64,000 nt of DNA from Arthrobacter sp. Soil764 (lineage in GTDB: Bacteria; Actinomycetota; Actinomycetes; Actinomycetales; Micrococcaceae), in the NCBI RefSeq assembly GCF_001428075.1, contig NZ_LMSI01000001.1:156516-220515 (forward strand). Reading direction: 5' to 3'. Shown here piece after piece: positions 33,818 through 42,352 of this stretch; position 1 is the first letter of the stretch, and the number at the start of each line of letters is the position of its first letter. The notes under the pieces are model-generated. The model saw only the letters and a list, made by a program, of their open reading frames with translations. It made no database searches and was not told where the DNA came from. The position numbers and the translations under genes are program-made.

Positions 33818-35455
33818 ATGCCAGGCAGGCAGGGCACGACGGCGGACACTGACGTTTTAGTGGTGGGCGCCGGTCCCGCCGGGCTCGCCACAGCACTCCA
33901 GGCCCTCGCGCACGGCGCGACGGTCAGGGTGGTGGACCGGCGCGAACACCGGGCCCGGCCTTCCCGGGCCATGATGCTGCATGCCCGGGCCCTGGAGGGG
34001 CTCCGCCCGCTGGGCGTGACCGATGAGTTGCTGAACCGCGCCGACACCACGCCCGAAACACACATCCACCTGGGCCGCCACGTGGTGAAAGCCCGAATGG
34101 GCCATGCAAACCTCCCTGATACCGCCTTTCCGCACCTGACTCTGGTCCGGCAGGCCGACGTCGAGGACGTGCTCTGGCAGGCGCTGCAGGCCCGGGGCGT
34201 GCCGGTGGACTGGGGCGTGGAGTTCCGCGGACTGGGACCGGAGAGCACCCTGCCGGAGGTATCCGGCGCTGGAATGGTGCATGCGGAGCTCCACGGGGCA
34301 GGCGACAATGCTGAACGTGACCATTCCGGGCACCACATCTCCCGGTTCCTGGCCGGCTGCGATGGGCAGTCCAGCACGGTCCGCAGCTTCACTGGAGCCC
34401 AGTGGCGCGGCGGCCCGTACCGGGTGGAAGCGGTCCTCGCGGATGTGGAACTGGACGGTCCCCTGGATCCGGGGCTGCTGCACGTGGCGGTGGGAAGAGC
34501 GGGGCTGGCTTTCCTCTTTGCGCTGGGTGAGGGGGCCGCGTGGCGCATGCTGGCCACCCGGCCGGCGCTGCCGAAATCCGGGGCGCGCTTCGGCCAGCTG
34601 GGTCCGCCCGTTCCGCCGGAGGAGGTGGCCCGCCTGCTCCGGGAATCGGGACTGGACGCTGCCGTGCGGGACGTGCGGTGGTCGGCCCAGGTCCCGCTGC
34701 AACACCGCCTGGCCAGTACGTTCGGTAGCAATCCCCTCTTCCTTGCCGGCGACGCCGCCCATGCCCATTCCCCGGCGGGCGGGCAGGGCATGAACAACGG
34801 CATCCTGGACGGCCTCAATCTGGGCTGGAAGCTCGGCTTCGCCTCGACGGCGGGAAGGCCGCTGCCGGAGCTGCTGGAAACCTACGGGCAGGAGCGGCGG
34901 CTTGCCGCCCGGCAGGTGCTGGCGTTGACGCACGTCATCTTCTTCGGCGAAGCCTCGCCGCATCCGGTGGCCCGCCTGGCCCGCAGCCTCCTGCCCGCGT
35001 TCGCTCCGGTCCTGCCGCTGCTGCTCCGCCGGCAGTGGCTCACCGCCAAAGGAATCAGGCTGCTGGCCCAACCATTCGTGCGTTACCGGACCAGCGCCAT
35101 TTCCCGTGATGGCACGCCCCGCGCCGGCGGCTGGCCGAGGCCCGGTGACCGGCTGCCGGATGCGCCGGTTACGGTCGACGGGCGGAAGGCCCGCCTTCAC
35201 GAACTGACCGCGGCGCCCGGCATCCACGTGTTGCTGGAGCGCGACGCCGGCCCCGGCGCCTTGGATGAAGACCCCACCCTGCGCGCGGTGGCCGGAAGAG
35301 GTTCCTTGCTGCATGTCCACCGCCTCGACAGCCACCCCGGCCGCGGCGTCGTCGCGATCCGCCCCGACGGCTACGTCGGCTTCCGCTGCGGGGAGCCGGA
35401 CCCCGCCCAGCTGCGTGCCTGGCTGCGGCTGGTGGGTGCCCTCCCGCCGTCGTGA
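33818..35455 (+). CDS. FAD-dependent aromatic monooxygenase (PheA/TfdB type)
   Basis: A 545-residue group A flavoprotein hydroxylase. The FAD motif is DVLVVGAGPAGLATALQALAHG; the second FAD/NAD(P)H motif is FLAGDAAHAHSPAGGQGMNNG; the C-terminal 130 residues resemble the thioredoxin-like domain of phenol hydroxylases (PDAPVTVDGRKARLHEL). It would hydroxylate a phenolic or polyketide-like substrate. No ring-cleavage gene is near, so the substrate is open. It is the second gene after the 187-residue unknown. A 56-bp palindrome starts right after its stop. Confidence 0.85.
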   Translation: MPGRQGTTADTDVLVVGAGPAGLATALQALAHGATVRVVDRREHRARPSRAMMLHARALEGLRPLGVTDELLNRADTTPETHIHLGRHVVKARMGHANLPDTAFPHLTLVRQADVEDVLWQALQARGVPVDWGVEFRGLGPESTLPEVSGAGMVHAELHGAGDNAERDHSGHHISRFLAGCDGQSSTVRSFTGAQWRGGPYRVEAVLADVELDGPLDPGLLHVAVGRAGLAFLFALGEGAAWRMLATRPALPKSGARFGQLGPPVPPEEVARLLRESGLDAAVRDVRWSAQVPLQHRLASTFGSNPLFLAGDAAHAHSPAGGQGMNNGILDGLNLGWKLGFASTAGRPLPELLETYGQERRLAARQVLALTHVIFFGEASPHPVARLARSLLPAFAPVLPLLLRRQWLTAKGIRLLAQPFVRYRTSAISRDGTPRAGGWPRPGDRLPDAPVTVDGRKARLHELTAAPGIHVLLERDAGPGALDEDPTLRAVAGRGSLLHVHRLDSHPGRGVVAIRPDGYVGFRCGEPDPAQLRAWLRLVGALPPS

Positions 35456-35511
35456 TGCTCCATCACTTATCGCTCCCAAAACCTCGTTTTGGGACCGTAA
35501 GTGATGGAGCA
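35456..35511. terminator. 56-bp palindromic terminator-like element
   Basis: Outer arms TGCTCCATCACTTA and TAAGTGATGGAGCA and inner arms TCCCAAAAC and GTTTTGGGA around a 3-nt centre. It begins at the base after the monooxygenase stop. Sequence differs from the 62-bp family, but the design (TGCTCC outer arm, AAAAC centre) is similar. Confidence 0.55.
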
Positions 35512-35600
35512 ACGGGGAGAGGGAGGGTAGTTGCCGAAGGGCCGCAGGCGTATTCTGTTCAGTTCAAGGCACATCCGCCCAGCGTGAGAAGGGAAGTTCC

Positions 35601-35798
35601 ATGACCATCCCGCCAGTGCACGAACCCGAGCCGTTCCCGCCTGAACCTGGTCCGGAGCCCACGTCGCCGGATCCCACCCAGCCGCGTCCGCCCGGCCCGC
35701 CGTCTCCCAACCCGTTCCCTGCGCCCGCGCCCCCGGTCCCCTTGCCCGTCCCGGATCCGGGTCCAGCGCCGCTTCGCCCGGACCCAACAAGGGACTGA
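35601..35798 (+). CDS. Proline-rich small protein
   Basis: A 65-residue protein in which nearly half the residues are proline (MTIPPVHEPEPFPPEPGPEP, ending RPDPTRD). GAGAAGGGAAG sits before the ATG and a proper terminator follows the stop, which supports real expression. There is no signal peptide. Similar Pro-rich short proteins occur in many actinobacteria with no assigned function. It could be a polyproline stretch needing EF-P for translation. Function unknown; the coding status is moderately supported. Confidence 0.5.
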   Translation: MTIPPVHEPEPFPPEPGPEPTSPDPTQPRPPGPPSPNPFPAPAPPVPLPVPDPGPAPLRPDPTRD

Positions 35799-35819
35799 AT
35801 GGCGGAATCACACCTTTAG

Positions 35820-35864
35820 AGGGGCCTTCCATCCGTGCATCCGCACAGGCGGAAGGCCCCTTTT
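35820..35864 (+). terminator. Rho-independent terminator
   Basis: An 11-bp stem (aggggccttcc and ggaaggcccct), 20-nt loop with its own small stem, then tttt. Confidence 0.75.
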
Positions 35865-35948
35865 CCGTGTCCTGACACGTCCGGAAAATCTTCAAAAAAA
35901 CCTTGTCCAAGCCCTTGAACACCTTTTCCTGCGGTGCTAAAAAATCTA

Positions 35949-35974
35949 TATCAGCCACTACAGATCGGCTGATA
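35949..35974. promoter_or_regulatory. Inverted repeat upstream of the Hsp20 gene
   Basis: TATCAGCC, 10 bases, GGCTGATA: perfect 8-bp arms ending 40 bp before the ATG. It matches neither CIRCE nor HAIR, the usual heat-shock operators. Confidence 0.5.
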
Positions 35975-36014
35975 CGGAAAGTGTGTTGGACCGTCTCTTA
36001 CGAGGAGGGCAGCC

Positions 36015-36437
36015 ATGTTGATGCGAACTGATCCGTTCCGCGAGCTGGACAGGCTTACCCAGCAAGTCCTCGGAACCACTGCACGCCCGGCGGCGATGCC
36101 AATGGATGCGTGGCGCGAGGACCAGGAATTCGTCGTGGCCTTCGATTTGCCTGGTGTCCCGGCGGACTCGGTGGACCTGGATGTTGAACGGAACGTCCTG
36201 ACGGTGCGGGCGGAGCGTCCCGATCCTGTGGGCAAGGACACCGAGCTGATTGCCGCTGAGCGGCCGCGCGGCGTCTTCAGCCGCCAGCTGATCCTTGGAG
36301 ACACCCTGGATACGGAGAACGTCAAGGCCAGCTACGACGCCGGCGTCCTGACGCTGCGGATCCCGGTGGCCGAAAAGGCCAAGCCGCGCAAGATCGAGAT
36401 CGAGACGAAGGGGGCCAAGCAGGAAATCGCCGCTTAG
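36015..36437 (+). CDS. Hsp20/alpha-crystallin family small heat-shock protein
   Basis: A 140-residue protein with an alpha-crystallin domain at about residues 38-128. It starts [31 protein letters not shown], contains [14 protein letters not shown], and has the hallmark end [25 protein letters not shown]. Hsp20 proteins form oligomers that hold unfolding proteins. TACGAGGAGGG precedes the ATG. A perfect inverted repeat upstream of the gene is probably a regulator site. Monocistronic; a UUCG hairpin lies between it and nnrD. Confidence 0.93.
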   Translation: MLMRTDPFRELDRLTQQVLGTTARPAAMPMDAWREDQEFVVAFDLPGVPADSVDLDVERNVLTVRAERPDPVGKDTELIAAERPRGVFSRQLILGDTLDTENVKASYDAGVLTLRIPVAEKAKPRKIEIETKGAKQEIAA

Positions 36438-36562
36438 TTTCAACACAGACCCGGGAGGTGGCCATCTCTGTTGACTGCCTTTTTGGGGGCGAATCGCCAT
36501 TCTGTGCACGCCACAGCGCCAGACAGCGCACCGGCAGCTTAGGCCCTAACCTCCCGTCACGG

Positions 36563-36588
36563 TGGCCCCCGGCTTCGGCCGGGGGCCA
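36563..36588. terminator. UUCG-tetraloop hairpin between hsp20 and nnrD
   Basis: A perfect 11-bp stem (tggcccccggc) closed by ttcg, the exceptionally stable UUCG tetraloop. It lies between convergent genes. Confidence 0.8.
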
Positions 36589-36602
36589 TCCGCATGTGTG
36601 GG

Positions 36603-37520
36603 TCAGGTGCCCAGTTCCAGCATCAGCGCCGGGAGTTCGTCGGCAAGTTCACGGGCCAGGAACCCCAGCGGCCCCAGCCTGCTGGCCAGCCGGTCTGCCG
36701 CGGCCGCGTGCAGATGCGTCCCCCAGCAGGCTGCCTGGGCGCCGCTGGTTCCCCGGGCCCGCAGCCCGGCGATGGCGCCCGCCAGCACGTCACCGCTGCC
36801 GGAGGTGCCCAGCCCGCCGTAGCCCGTGGTGATTTTGTACAGTTCAGTTTCGTCCGGGGCCAGCCCGGGCGGCTGGGTGATCAGCCCCTGGCAGCTGACC
36901 ACGGCGTCGAACCTTTGGGAGATTTCGGCCAGATCCTTCTCGAGGTCATCCACGTCCCGTCCCAGCAGGATCCCGGCTTCGGTGGGGTTGGGCGTGAGGA
37001 CCAGCCGGCCGCGCCACGGGTCCAGCTGGTCCTCCAGCGGCACCAGCGCACCCAGCGCGTAGGCATCGAGGACGACGGCGGCGCCTTCCTTGCTGCCGGC
37101 GTCACCCCCACCCTCGCGTTTGAGGAGCGCCTCCAGCAGCTCACCGGCAAGGTCCTGGTCATCGAGGCCTGGCCCGACCAGCAGGGCGTCGGCCCGGTCC
37201 AGATAGGAGTAGATGCCCTCCAGCTCAGGCTTGACCGATCCTTGCCCGGTCTCCGGCAGCCCGATCGCACCGCATTCGGGTATTGCCACCCCCAGTTGCA
37301 CTGCCACGGACTCCGCAACGGCCAGGGTCAGCTTTCCGGCGCCCGCGCGCAGGGCCGCGGTGCCGGCCAGCAGGGCGGCGCCGGGGGTGGCCCGTGCGCC
37401 ACCGACCACCAGCACCGATCCGCGCGAATACTTGTCCGCCCCCGGCGCCGGCAGTGGCCACTCCCGCAGCAGCGACGGCGTCACCAGGGTGGGGCCGGAG
37501 GAGTCACCGCGGCCTGACAC
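36603..37520 (-). CDS. nnrD: ADP-dependent NAD(P)H-hydrate dehydratase
   Basis: A 305-residue protein of the YjeF C-terminal (ribokinase-like) family. Motifs are KYSRGSVLVVGGARATPGAA, LLVGPGLDD, LTPNPTEAGILLG and the anion-hole/base GTSGSGDVLAGAIAGL with its aspartate. It repairs hydrated NAD(P)H using ADP or ATP. The epimerase partner domain (NnrE) is absent from this protein. GTG 37520, 17 bases inside the upstream phosphatase gene, is the best start (GGGAGA before it), which makes the two genes translationally coupled. Confidence 0.88.
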   Translation of the reverse strand: MSGRGDSSGPTLVTPSLLREWPLPAPGADKYSRGSVLVVGGARATPGAALLAGTAALRAGAGKLTLAVAESVAVQLGVAIPECGAIGLPETGQGSVKPELEGIYSYLDRADALLVGPGLDDQDLAGELLEALLKREGGGDAGSKEGAAVVLDAYALGALVPLEDQLDPWRGRLVLTPNPTEAGILLGRDVDDLEKDLAEISQRFDAVVSCQGLITQPPGLAPDETELYKITTGYGGLGTSGSGDVLAGAIAGLRARGTSGAQAACWGTHLHAAAADRLASRLGPLGFLARELADELPALMLELGT

Positions 37521-38331
37521 TGGTGTCTCCCGCGTGCTCGGTGACGGTGACGCCTTGCTCCGCCAGATGGTCGGCCACATTGAAGCTCTCCAGCGTCCAC
37601 GGCCCAACGCCTGAGGGGCGGACGAACCGGGTCAGCGAGGCATTGAGGATGGCCTCCGTGGCTGCCAGGTCCAGGATTTCCTTCTCGCTGAGCCCTTCCA
37701 GCACATACCGGAACAGCATGATCACGGCGTCGTGGCACACCAGCATCACCCGTTGGCCGGTGCCCAGGCCGTTCAATTCCGCCAGGACGGACCGCAGCCG
37801 CAGTGCCACGTCGGCCCAGGATTCGCCTCCCGGCGGCCGGTAGTACAGCTTGCCCAGCCAGTCCCGGCGCTCTGATTCCTCGGGGTAGCGGTTCTCGACA
37901 CCCAGCCGGGTGAGCCGGTCCAGGATGCCGAGTTCGCGGTCGCGGAGCCTCTCATCCGTGCGGACCTGAAGCGGCCAGCCGGCTGTTTCCACCGCAATCT
38001 CAGCCGTCTGGCGGGCGCGGGCATAGGGGGAGGAGACCACGGCGTCAGGGCGGAACTCCTCAGCGATCCGGCCCAACGCAATACCCAGCGCCTTGGCCTG
38101 GTCCCTTCCGGTAGCGGACAGGTCCACGTCCGCATCGCGGGCCGGAACCTCGATGACCTCCACGCCGGCCTCACGCGCCTCGGTGGCCGCAACGTTGCCT
38201 TCGCTCTCACCATGGCGGATCAGCAGCAGTTCCACCGCCCCGGCCTCCTGGACCGCCTCCGTCAGGCCGTCGTCGTTCGAAGTACTGTCGTTCAAAAGAA
38301 TCACCCCGTCCTCACCGTGCCGATATGCCAT
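37504..38331 (-). CDS. Histidine phosphatase family protein
   Basis: A 275-residue branch 1 histidine phosphatase. The phosphorylated His is in LLLIRHGESEGN; the second Arg is in VVSSPYARARQTAEIA; the second catalytic His is in MLVCHDAVIMLFR. The proton-donor Glu lies near DRELGILDRL. It resembles broad-specificity phosphatases rather than glycolytic phosphoglycerate mutase because of the insert ATEAREAGVEVIEVPARD. It overlaps nnrD by 17 bases, hinting at a shared role in metabolite repair. Substrate unknown. Confidence 0.85.
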   Translation of the reverse strand: MAYRHGEDGVILLNDSTSNDDGLTEAVQEAGAVELLLIRHGESEGNVAATEAREAGVEVIEVPARDADVDLSATGRDQAKALGIALGRIAEEFRPDAVVSSPYARARQTAEIAVETAGWPLQVRTDERLRDRELGILDRLTRLGVENRYPEESERRDWLGKLYYRPPGGESWADVALRLRSVLAELNGLGTGQRVMLVCHDAVIMLFRYVLEGLSEKEILDLAATEAILNASLTRFVRPSGVGPWTLESFNVADHLAEQGVTVTEHAGDTSVRPR

Positions 38332-38390
38332 GCCGAATGCAGGAACACTACCAACGGCGTACCCAGGGGGCGCCGGAAGATAACGGACGA

Positions 38391-38423
38391 CGGCGGCCGG
38401 GCACCATGGGTGCGCGGCCGCCG
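38391..38423 (-). terminator. Hairpin behind phoD
   Basis: A 9-bp G+C stem (cggcggccg and cggccgccg) with an inner gcacc/gggtgc pairing. It lies 33 bases downstream of the phoD stop. Confidence 0.6.
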
Positions 38424-38455
38424 GTGGAGTAACAGTTCCGGGCGGCGACCCGGAA

Positions 38456-40150
38456 CTACCGCTCCGGCATCAGGACCTTGGAGAACACCGTGGCTCCATT
38501 GGCGTTGCGGAGGCTGGCGGTGAAGCTGTTGTCCTCGCCCAGCTGGACGTGCCCGAAGAACTGGTTGTCGCCGTCGCGCGGGGACTCCCCGGCAAAGCGC
38601 CCGGCCTTGGAGAACACCACCTCGGGCCCGAACGTGCCGTCCATCGCGTTGGGGCCGAAGGAGCCCGCGGCGATGGGCCCGGCCACGAACTCCCAGAACG
38701 GATCGAAGTCGGTGAAGGCGGCCCGCTCCGGGGAGTAGTGGTGGGCGGCGCAGTAGTGCACGTCGGCCGTCAGCCACACAGTGTTCTTCACGCCGTTGCG
38801 CTTGAAGGCGCTCAGCACCCCGGCGATCTCCAGCTCACGGCCCAAGGGGGCGCCGGCGTCGCGGTTGGACAGGCTTTCCTGGTTCACCGGGCCATCCGGC
38901 ACCACGATGCCCAGCGGCAGGTCCGCCGCGATCACCTTCCAGGTTGCCTTGGACCTGGAGACCTCGCGGATCAGCCAGTCCACCTGCTCCTGGCCCAGGA
39001 TGGAGGTGGCGTAGGGCTCCAAGCCGAACGTATTGGGGGACTTGAAGGTGCGCATGTCCAGGCAGAAGATGTCCAGCTGCGGGCCACGGCTGATCTTCCG
39101 GTAGATGCGGGCGGGCTGGTACTGGCCGGCGTCGTCGAACGTTCCCGGCCGCCAGATGGCCGAGCTGTCCGCGATGGGCATGTTTTCCTGCCACGCCTGC
39201 CGGCCGCGGGCAGCCAGGGTGTTGACGTCACGCACGGTGTAGCGGGAGTCGTCGATGATTTGGCCCGGGTACCAGTTGTTGTGGGTCTCGTGGTCGTCCC
39301 ATTGGGCGATCACCGGGACGTCGGCGAACATGGCCCGCATATTGGCATCCATGGAGTTGTAGCGGTGCCGTCCGCGGAACTCGGTGAGTGTTTCGGCAAC
39401 CTTGGAGACCTCCTCCGTCACCAGGTTCCGCCACACCTGGCCGTCCTTTTCCGTGACGGTCTCGGCGATGGGTCCGTCGGCGTAGATGGTGTCGCCGGAG
39501 TGGATGAAGAAGTCCGGGCGGGTCTGGTGCATGGCCCGGTAGCCGCGCATCCCGCCGATCTCCTCGTTGATGCCCCACCCCTGGCCCGCGGTGTCACCGG
39601 TCCACACAAAGCTTTGCGCGGACGACGCCGGGACCTCACCTCCGCTGCTTGTCTCACCGGTGCGGCCCCTGCCGTTGGCCGTCCCGGTGTCCGGCGCCGT
39701 GCGGAAGCTGCCGCGGACCGTCTCACCGGCCGCGCCGCCGTCGTCCTCGAAGCTTATCTCCAACGCGAAGCGGGTGTTGGACGGCAGGTTGCCGGCGTGG
39801 ATTTTGGCGGTGAAGTCGGACGCCTGGGTGGCCCGGGGCCCGCGCAACACACGCTCAAAGGCGCCTCGGCCGCGGAGGATTTGGCCGCCGTCGTCCACTG
39901 CGCGCAGGACCGCGGTCATCCGCCCGGTACCCGAGGCGCGGGACCATAGCACGGCCGAATCGGAGGTGACGTCGCCGGTGGCGATGCCGCTGGGCAGGGT
40001 GAGGCGGTTGCGGACCAGCGCGACGCCGGCGGGGGATTGCCCTGGCACGCTGGCCTGTGCCGCGGCGGGCACGGACGCCAGCGCGGCGGCCAGGACCGAC
40101 CCCTTGACGACGGTGCGGCGTGAAACGGTGGCGCGGGAGTTCTCAGTCAT
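38456..40150 (-). CDS. phoD: Alkaline phosphatase D, Tat-exported
   Basis: A 564-residue PhoD. The N-terminus has a twin-arginine signal (VSRRTVVKGSVLAAALASVPAAAQA). A fibronectin-like N-domain (about 45-165) precedes the metallophosphoesterase domain with FVWTGDTAGQGWG, FFIHSGDTIYADGP, AQWDDHETHNNWYPG and WLTADVHYCAAHHYSP. These supply the Fe/Ca ligands of PhoD, which releases phosphate from mono- and diesters outside the cell. No PhoB box could be picked out. It is the only clear phosphate-scavenging gene besides the partial phosphoesterase at the right end. Confidence 0.92.
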   Translation of the reverse strand: MTENSRATVSRRTVVKGSVLAAALASVPAAAQASVPGQSPAGVALVRNRLTLPSGIATGDVTSDSAVLWSRASGTGRMTAVLRAVDDGGQILRGRGAFERVLRGPRATQASDFTAKIHAGNLPSNTRFALEISFEDDGGAAGETVRGSFRTAPDTGTANGRGRTGETSSGGEVPASSAQSFVWTGDTAGQGWGINEEIGGMRGYRAMHQTRPDFFIHSGDTIYADGPIAETVTEKDGQVWRNLVTEEVSKVAETLTEFRGRHRYNSMDANMRAMFADVPVIAQWDDHETHNNWYPGQIIDDSRYTVRDVNTLAARGRQAWQENMPIADSSAIWRPGTFDDAGQYQPARIYRKISRGPQLDIFCLDMRTFKSPNTFGLEPYATSILGQEQVDWLIREVSRSKATWKVIAADLPLGIVVPDGPVNQESLSNRDAGAPLGRELEIAGVLSAFKRNGVKNTVWLTADVHYCAAHHYSPERAAFTDFDPFWEFVAGPIAAGSFGPNAMDGTFGPEVVFSKAGRFAGESPRDGDNQFFGHVQLGEDNSFTASLRNANGATVFSKVLMPER

Positions 40151-40166
40151 GCCCTCAGGTTTCCGC

Positions 40167-40196
40167 CGGCGGGCACACAGATTCTGTCCCGCCGGT
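40167..40196 (-). terminator. Hairpin behind the LCP gene
   Basis: An 8-bp stem (ccggcggg and cccgccgg) with a 14-nt loop, between the LCP stop and phoD. No U-run. Confidence 0.4.
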
Positions 40197-40245
40197 GAAC
40201 CCCGGGTAAGCCGCTGCTGAACAGGGCGTGGCGGCCCCGCCCCCT

Positions 40246-41361
40246 TTACGGAACCGCGAAGTCCCCGATCCTGCCTTCCCTGAGGGCGGCTGCAACGGCG
40301 TTGATTCCGCCGTAGTCCGGGAACACCACGGACTGTCCCGCCGCCATGCCCGTTCCGGCCGTGGGGAGGGTCAGGGTGCCGATCGCGTTCACGTCCAGGT
40401 TCCGCAGGCTGTACGCAAGGACCGCGGCCTGCACGGGATCGAATCCCTTGTCCACGGTCAGGCAGCAGGAGGCGTAATCGACCAGCGAGCGGACCGCATT
40501 GACATCGTTCAGGGCGCCGCCGGCGGTAAGGCGGGCGAGGATGGCCCGGAGCATGGTCCGCTGGTTCTGCACCCGCTGGTAGTCGCCGTCAGTGAATGCG
40601 TAGCGCTCGCGGCTGAACTCCAGGGCCGCCTGCCCGTCCAGATGGTTGATTCCTTGGGTGAAGGCGTGCTGGGTCTCGATCGTGGACTGGAAGGCGAAGG
40701 GGACATTGACGTCGATGCCGCCCAGGCCGTCTGTGAGAGCCTTGAAGCCGTTAAAATCCAGCATCAAGGTGTGGTCGATGGTGATGCCCAGCAGTTGCTG
40801 CACGGTCTGGGTGGTCAGATCGATGCCGCCGTACTGCAATGCTGCGTTGATCTTGGAGCCGCCAACACCGGGAACGTCCACCCAGAGGTCGCGCATGATC
40901 GAGATGACGTAAAGGGTATGGCGGTCCGCCGGAACATGCACCACCATCAGGGAATCGGCGCGGTGGTCCGAGGCCTCGCCGGTTTCCGCGGTGTGCGCCG
41001 CCTGCTCGCGTGCATTGCCGCGGCTGTCGCTGCCGATGACCAGTACGTTCATCGGGGTGGCAGGCAGATCCGGAATCGGGGCGGGTGGCGGCGGGGGAGC
41101 AGGAGCCGGCGGGGGTGTTTCAGAGGGCGTGGGGGTGGGCGTCGGGCTGGGCGACTGGGTCTGGGTGGCCGCAGGCTGCGCCTCCTTGCTCCCGCGGCTC
41201 AGGCTGAAGACCGCCACTCCTGCGGCCACCACAAGTGCCAGCGCCACCAGGGCGGCGATCCAGCGGCGCCGGCCCAACGCCGCAAGCCAGGCCGGCCGGT
41301 GCGAACCGGCGTTCCCGGCGTTGCCGGCGCCGGATGGATCAGAACCGCCTGGGATGCTCAT
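40246..41361 (-). CDS. LytR-CpsA-Psr (LCP) family cell-wall protein
   Basis: A 371-residue protein: short cytoplasmic N-terminus, one transmembrane helix (WIAALVALALVVAAGVAVFSL), a Pro/Ser/Thr spacer (about 60-100) and an LCP domain. Domain markers are NVLVIGSDSR, ADSLMVVHVPADRHTLYVISIMRDLWVDVPG and FSRERYAFTDGDYQRVQNQ. LCP enzymes transfer wall polymers from a lipid carrier to peptidoglycan. The start is at ATG 41361. The neighbouring LMW phosphatase also fits polysaccharide biology, though the genes are 150 bp apart. Confidence 0.9.
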   Translation of the reverse strand: MSIPGGSDPSGAGNAGNAGSHRPAWLAALGRRRWIAALVALALVVAAGVAVFSLSRGSKEAQPAATQTQSPSPTPTPTPSETPPPAPAPPPPPAPIPDLPATPMNVLVIGSDSRGNAREQAAHTAETGEASDHRADSLMVVHVPADRHTLYVISIMRDLWVDVPGVGGSKINAALQYGGIDLTTQTVQQLLGITIDHTLMLDFNGFKALTDGLGGIDVNVPFAFQSTIETQHAFTQGINHLDGQAALEFSRERYAFTDGDYQRVQNQRTMLRAILARLTAGGALNDVNAVRSLVDYASCCLTVDKGFDPVQAAVLAYSLRNLDVNAIGTLTLPTAGTGMAAGQSVVFPDYGGINAVAAALREGRIGDFAVP

Positions 41362-41514
41362 GACGCCTCCACCTCATTGTGTTTGGTGGGATCAGTGTGC
41401 GTCCGGCAGGCCCTGGTTGGCTACAAGGTTGTCCAAACTGTCACCTGGGACGGCGTGCCGGAACCTGGGAAGGTGTGCCCCGGGGCGCCGCCGGGCAGCG
41501 GTTACGCGGTTCCG

Positions 41515-42210
41515 CTACCGGGACTGGGGCACGGTCCCGGGAACCGGCGCGTTGAGCCGGGCGTGGCGCAGGATGGACACAATCGCCGGTGCCAGCTGGT
41601 CCTCCATCTCGCGGTACACCTCGGGTGCGCGGCGGTACGGGTCCACGATGTCGTTGTCCGCGGAGTCGGCGGGGAGCGAAAGGTGCCGCACCCCGGCGGC
41701 GCGGGCCGGCAAGGCGCGCCACAAGGCGGCGTTGGCAGCGAGCCGGGTGTCGTCGTCGGAGCCGCCGCTGACTGGCAGGGAGCCGGGGGAAGGTACGACG
41801 GCGGCGGGCTGGCCTCCGTCTCCGGCGGCGGTTCGCTGGGCCAGGACATCCAGCATCCGGGCAAACTCCCTGATGGTGAACGTGCGCTTGAGCAGGGAGG
41901 CATCCAGCTGCAGGACCTCGCCGCGGTGCCCCGATGTCATGGTGAGTACCAGATCCACCCCGCGGAGGATCCTGGGTGTGAGCTGCCGTGCCGCGAACCC
42001 TTCGGGGTCGCCGCCGAAAGTCCGTACGATGTCCGCGGAAATGGGCTGCATGGGTTCGCCCACCAGTGCCCGGGTGCCCGCACTGGACACGTGGAAACCA
42101 CCCGGTACCGCCTGGTCGAGTCCTGCCTGCAGCAGCCGTTCAGCCACGGGGGAGCGGCAGATGTTGCCGGTGCAGACGGTGAGGATTCGTACTGGTGCGG
42201 AAGTGTCCAA
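41515..42210 (-). CDS. Low-molecular-weight protein-tyrosine phosphatase
   Basis: A 231-residue protein with the LMW-PTP P-loop VCTGNICRSPVAE near the N-terminus and the general-acid loop DNDIVDPYRRAPEVY. It is longer than the usual 150-190 residues, because of a Ser/Gly/Asp-rich insert (TAAGDGGQPAAVVPSPGSLP) and a C-terminal tail. In polysaccharide loci such enzymes dephosphorylate tyrosine kinases. The only start that keeps the P-loop region is TTG at 42210, which is unusual; it has GAGAAATCTCC before it. No kinase is in the window. Confidence 0.85.
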   Translation of the reverse strand: MDTSAPVRILTVCTGNICRSPVAERLLQAGLDQAVPGGFHVSSAGTRALVGEPMQPISADIVRTFGGDPEGFAARQLTPRILRGVDLVLTMTSGHRGEVLQLDASLLKRTFTIREFARMLDVLAQRTAAGDGGQPAAVVPSPGSLPVSGGSDDDTRLAANAALWRALPARAAGVRHLSLPADSADNDIVDPYRRAPEVYREMEDQLAPAIVSILRHARLNAPVPGTVPQSR

Positions 42211-42276
42211 GGAGATTTCTCTTTTCCCAGCTGGTGACGGATCCGTTCGGACCCGTGCCTTTCAACTTAACACGCG

Positions 42277-42322
42277 ACGGCGCGGCGGCGGCTTCCAGAG
42301 CTGGGTGCCGCCGCCGCGCCGT
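42277..42322 (-). terminator. Strong hairpin behind the copper operon
   Basis: A perfect 15-bp stem (acggcgcggcggcgg) with a 16-nt loop, 31 bases after the DUF305 stop. Confidence 0.75.
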
Positions 42323-42352
42323 GTGGATTGCCCCGGCCGGCAGGCGTGCCGG

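Noticed and set aside
35881..36014. HAIR or CIRCE heat-shock operator before hsp20
   Set aside because: CTTGTCCAAGCCCTTGAAC looks vaguely like HAIR, but arms and spacing do not match; no CIRCE sequence is present.
38549..39949. 466-codon plus-strand frame opposite phoD
   Set aside because: Shadow frame; the minus strand has a Tat signal and all PhoD metal-ligand motifs.
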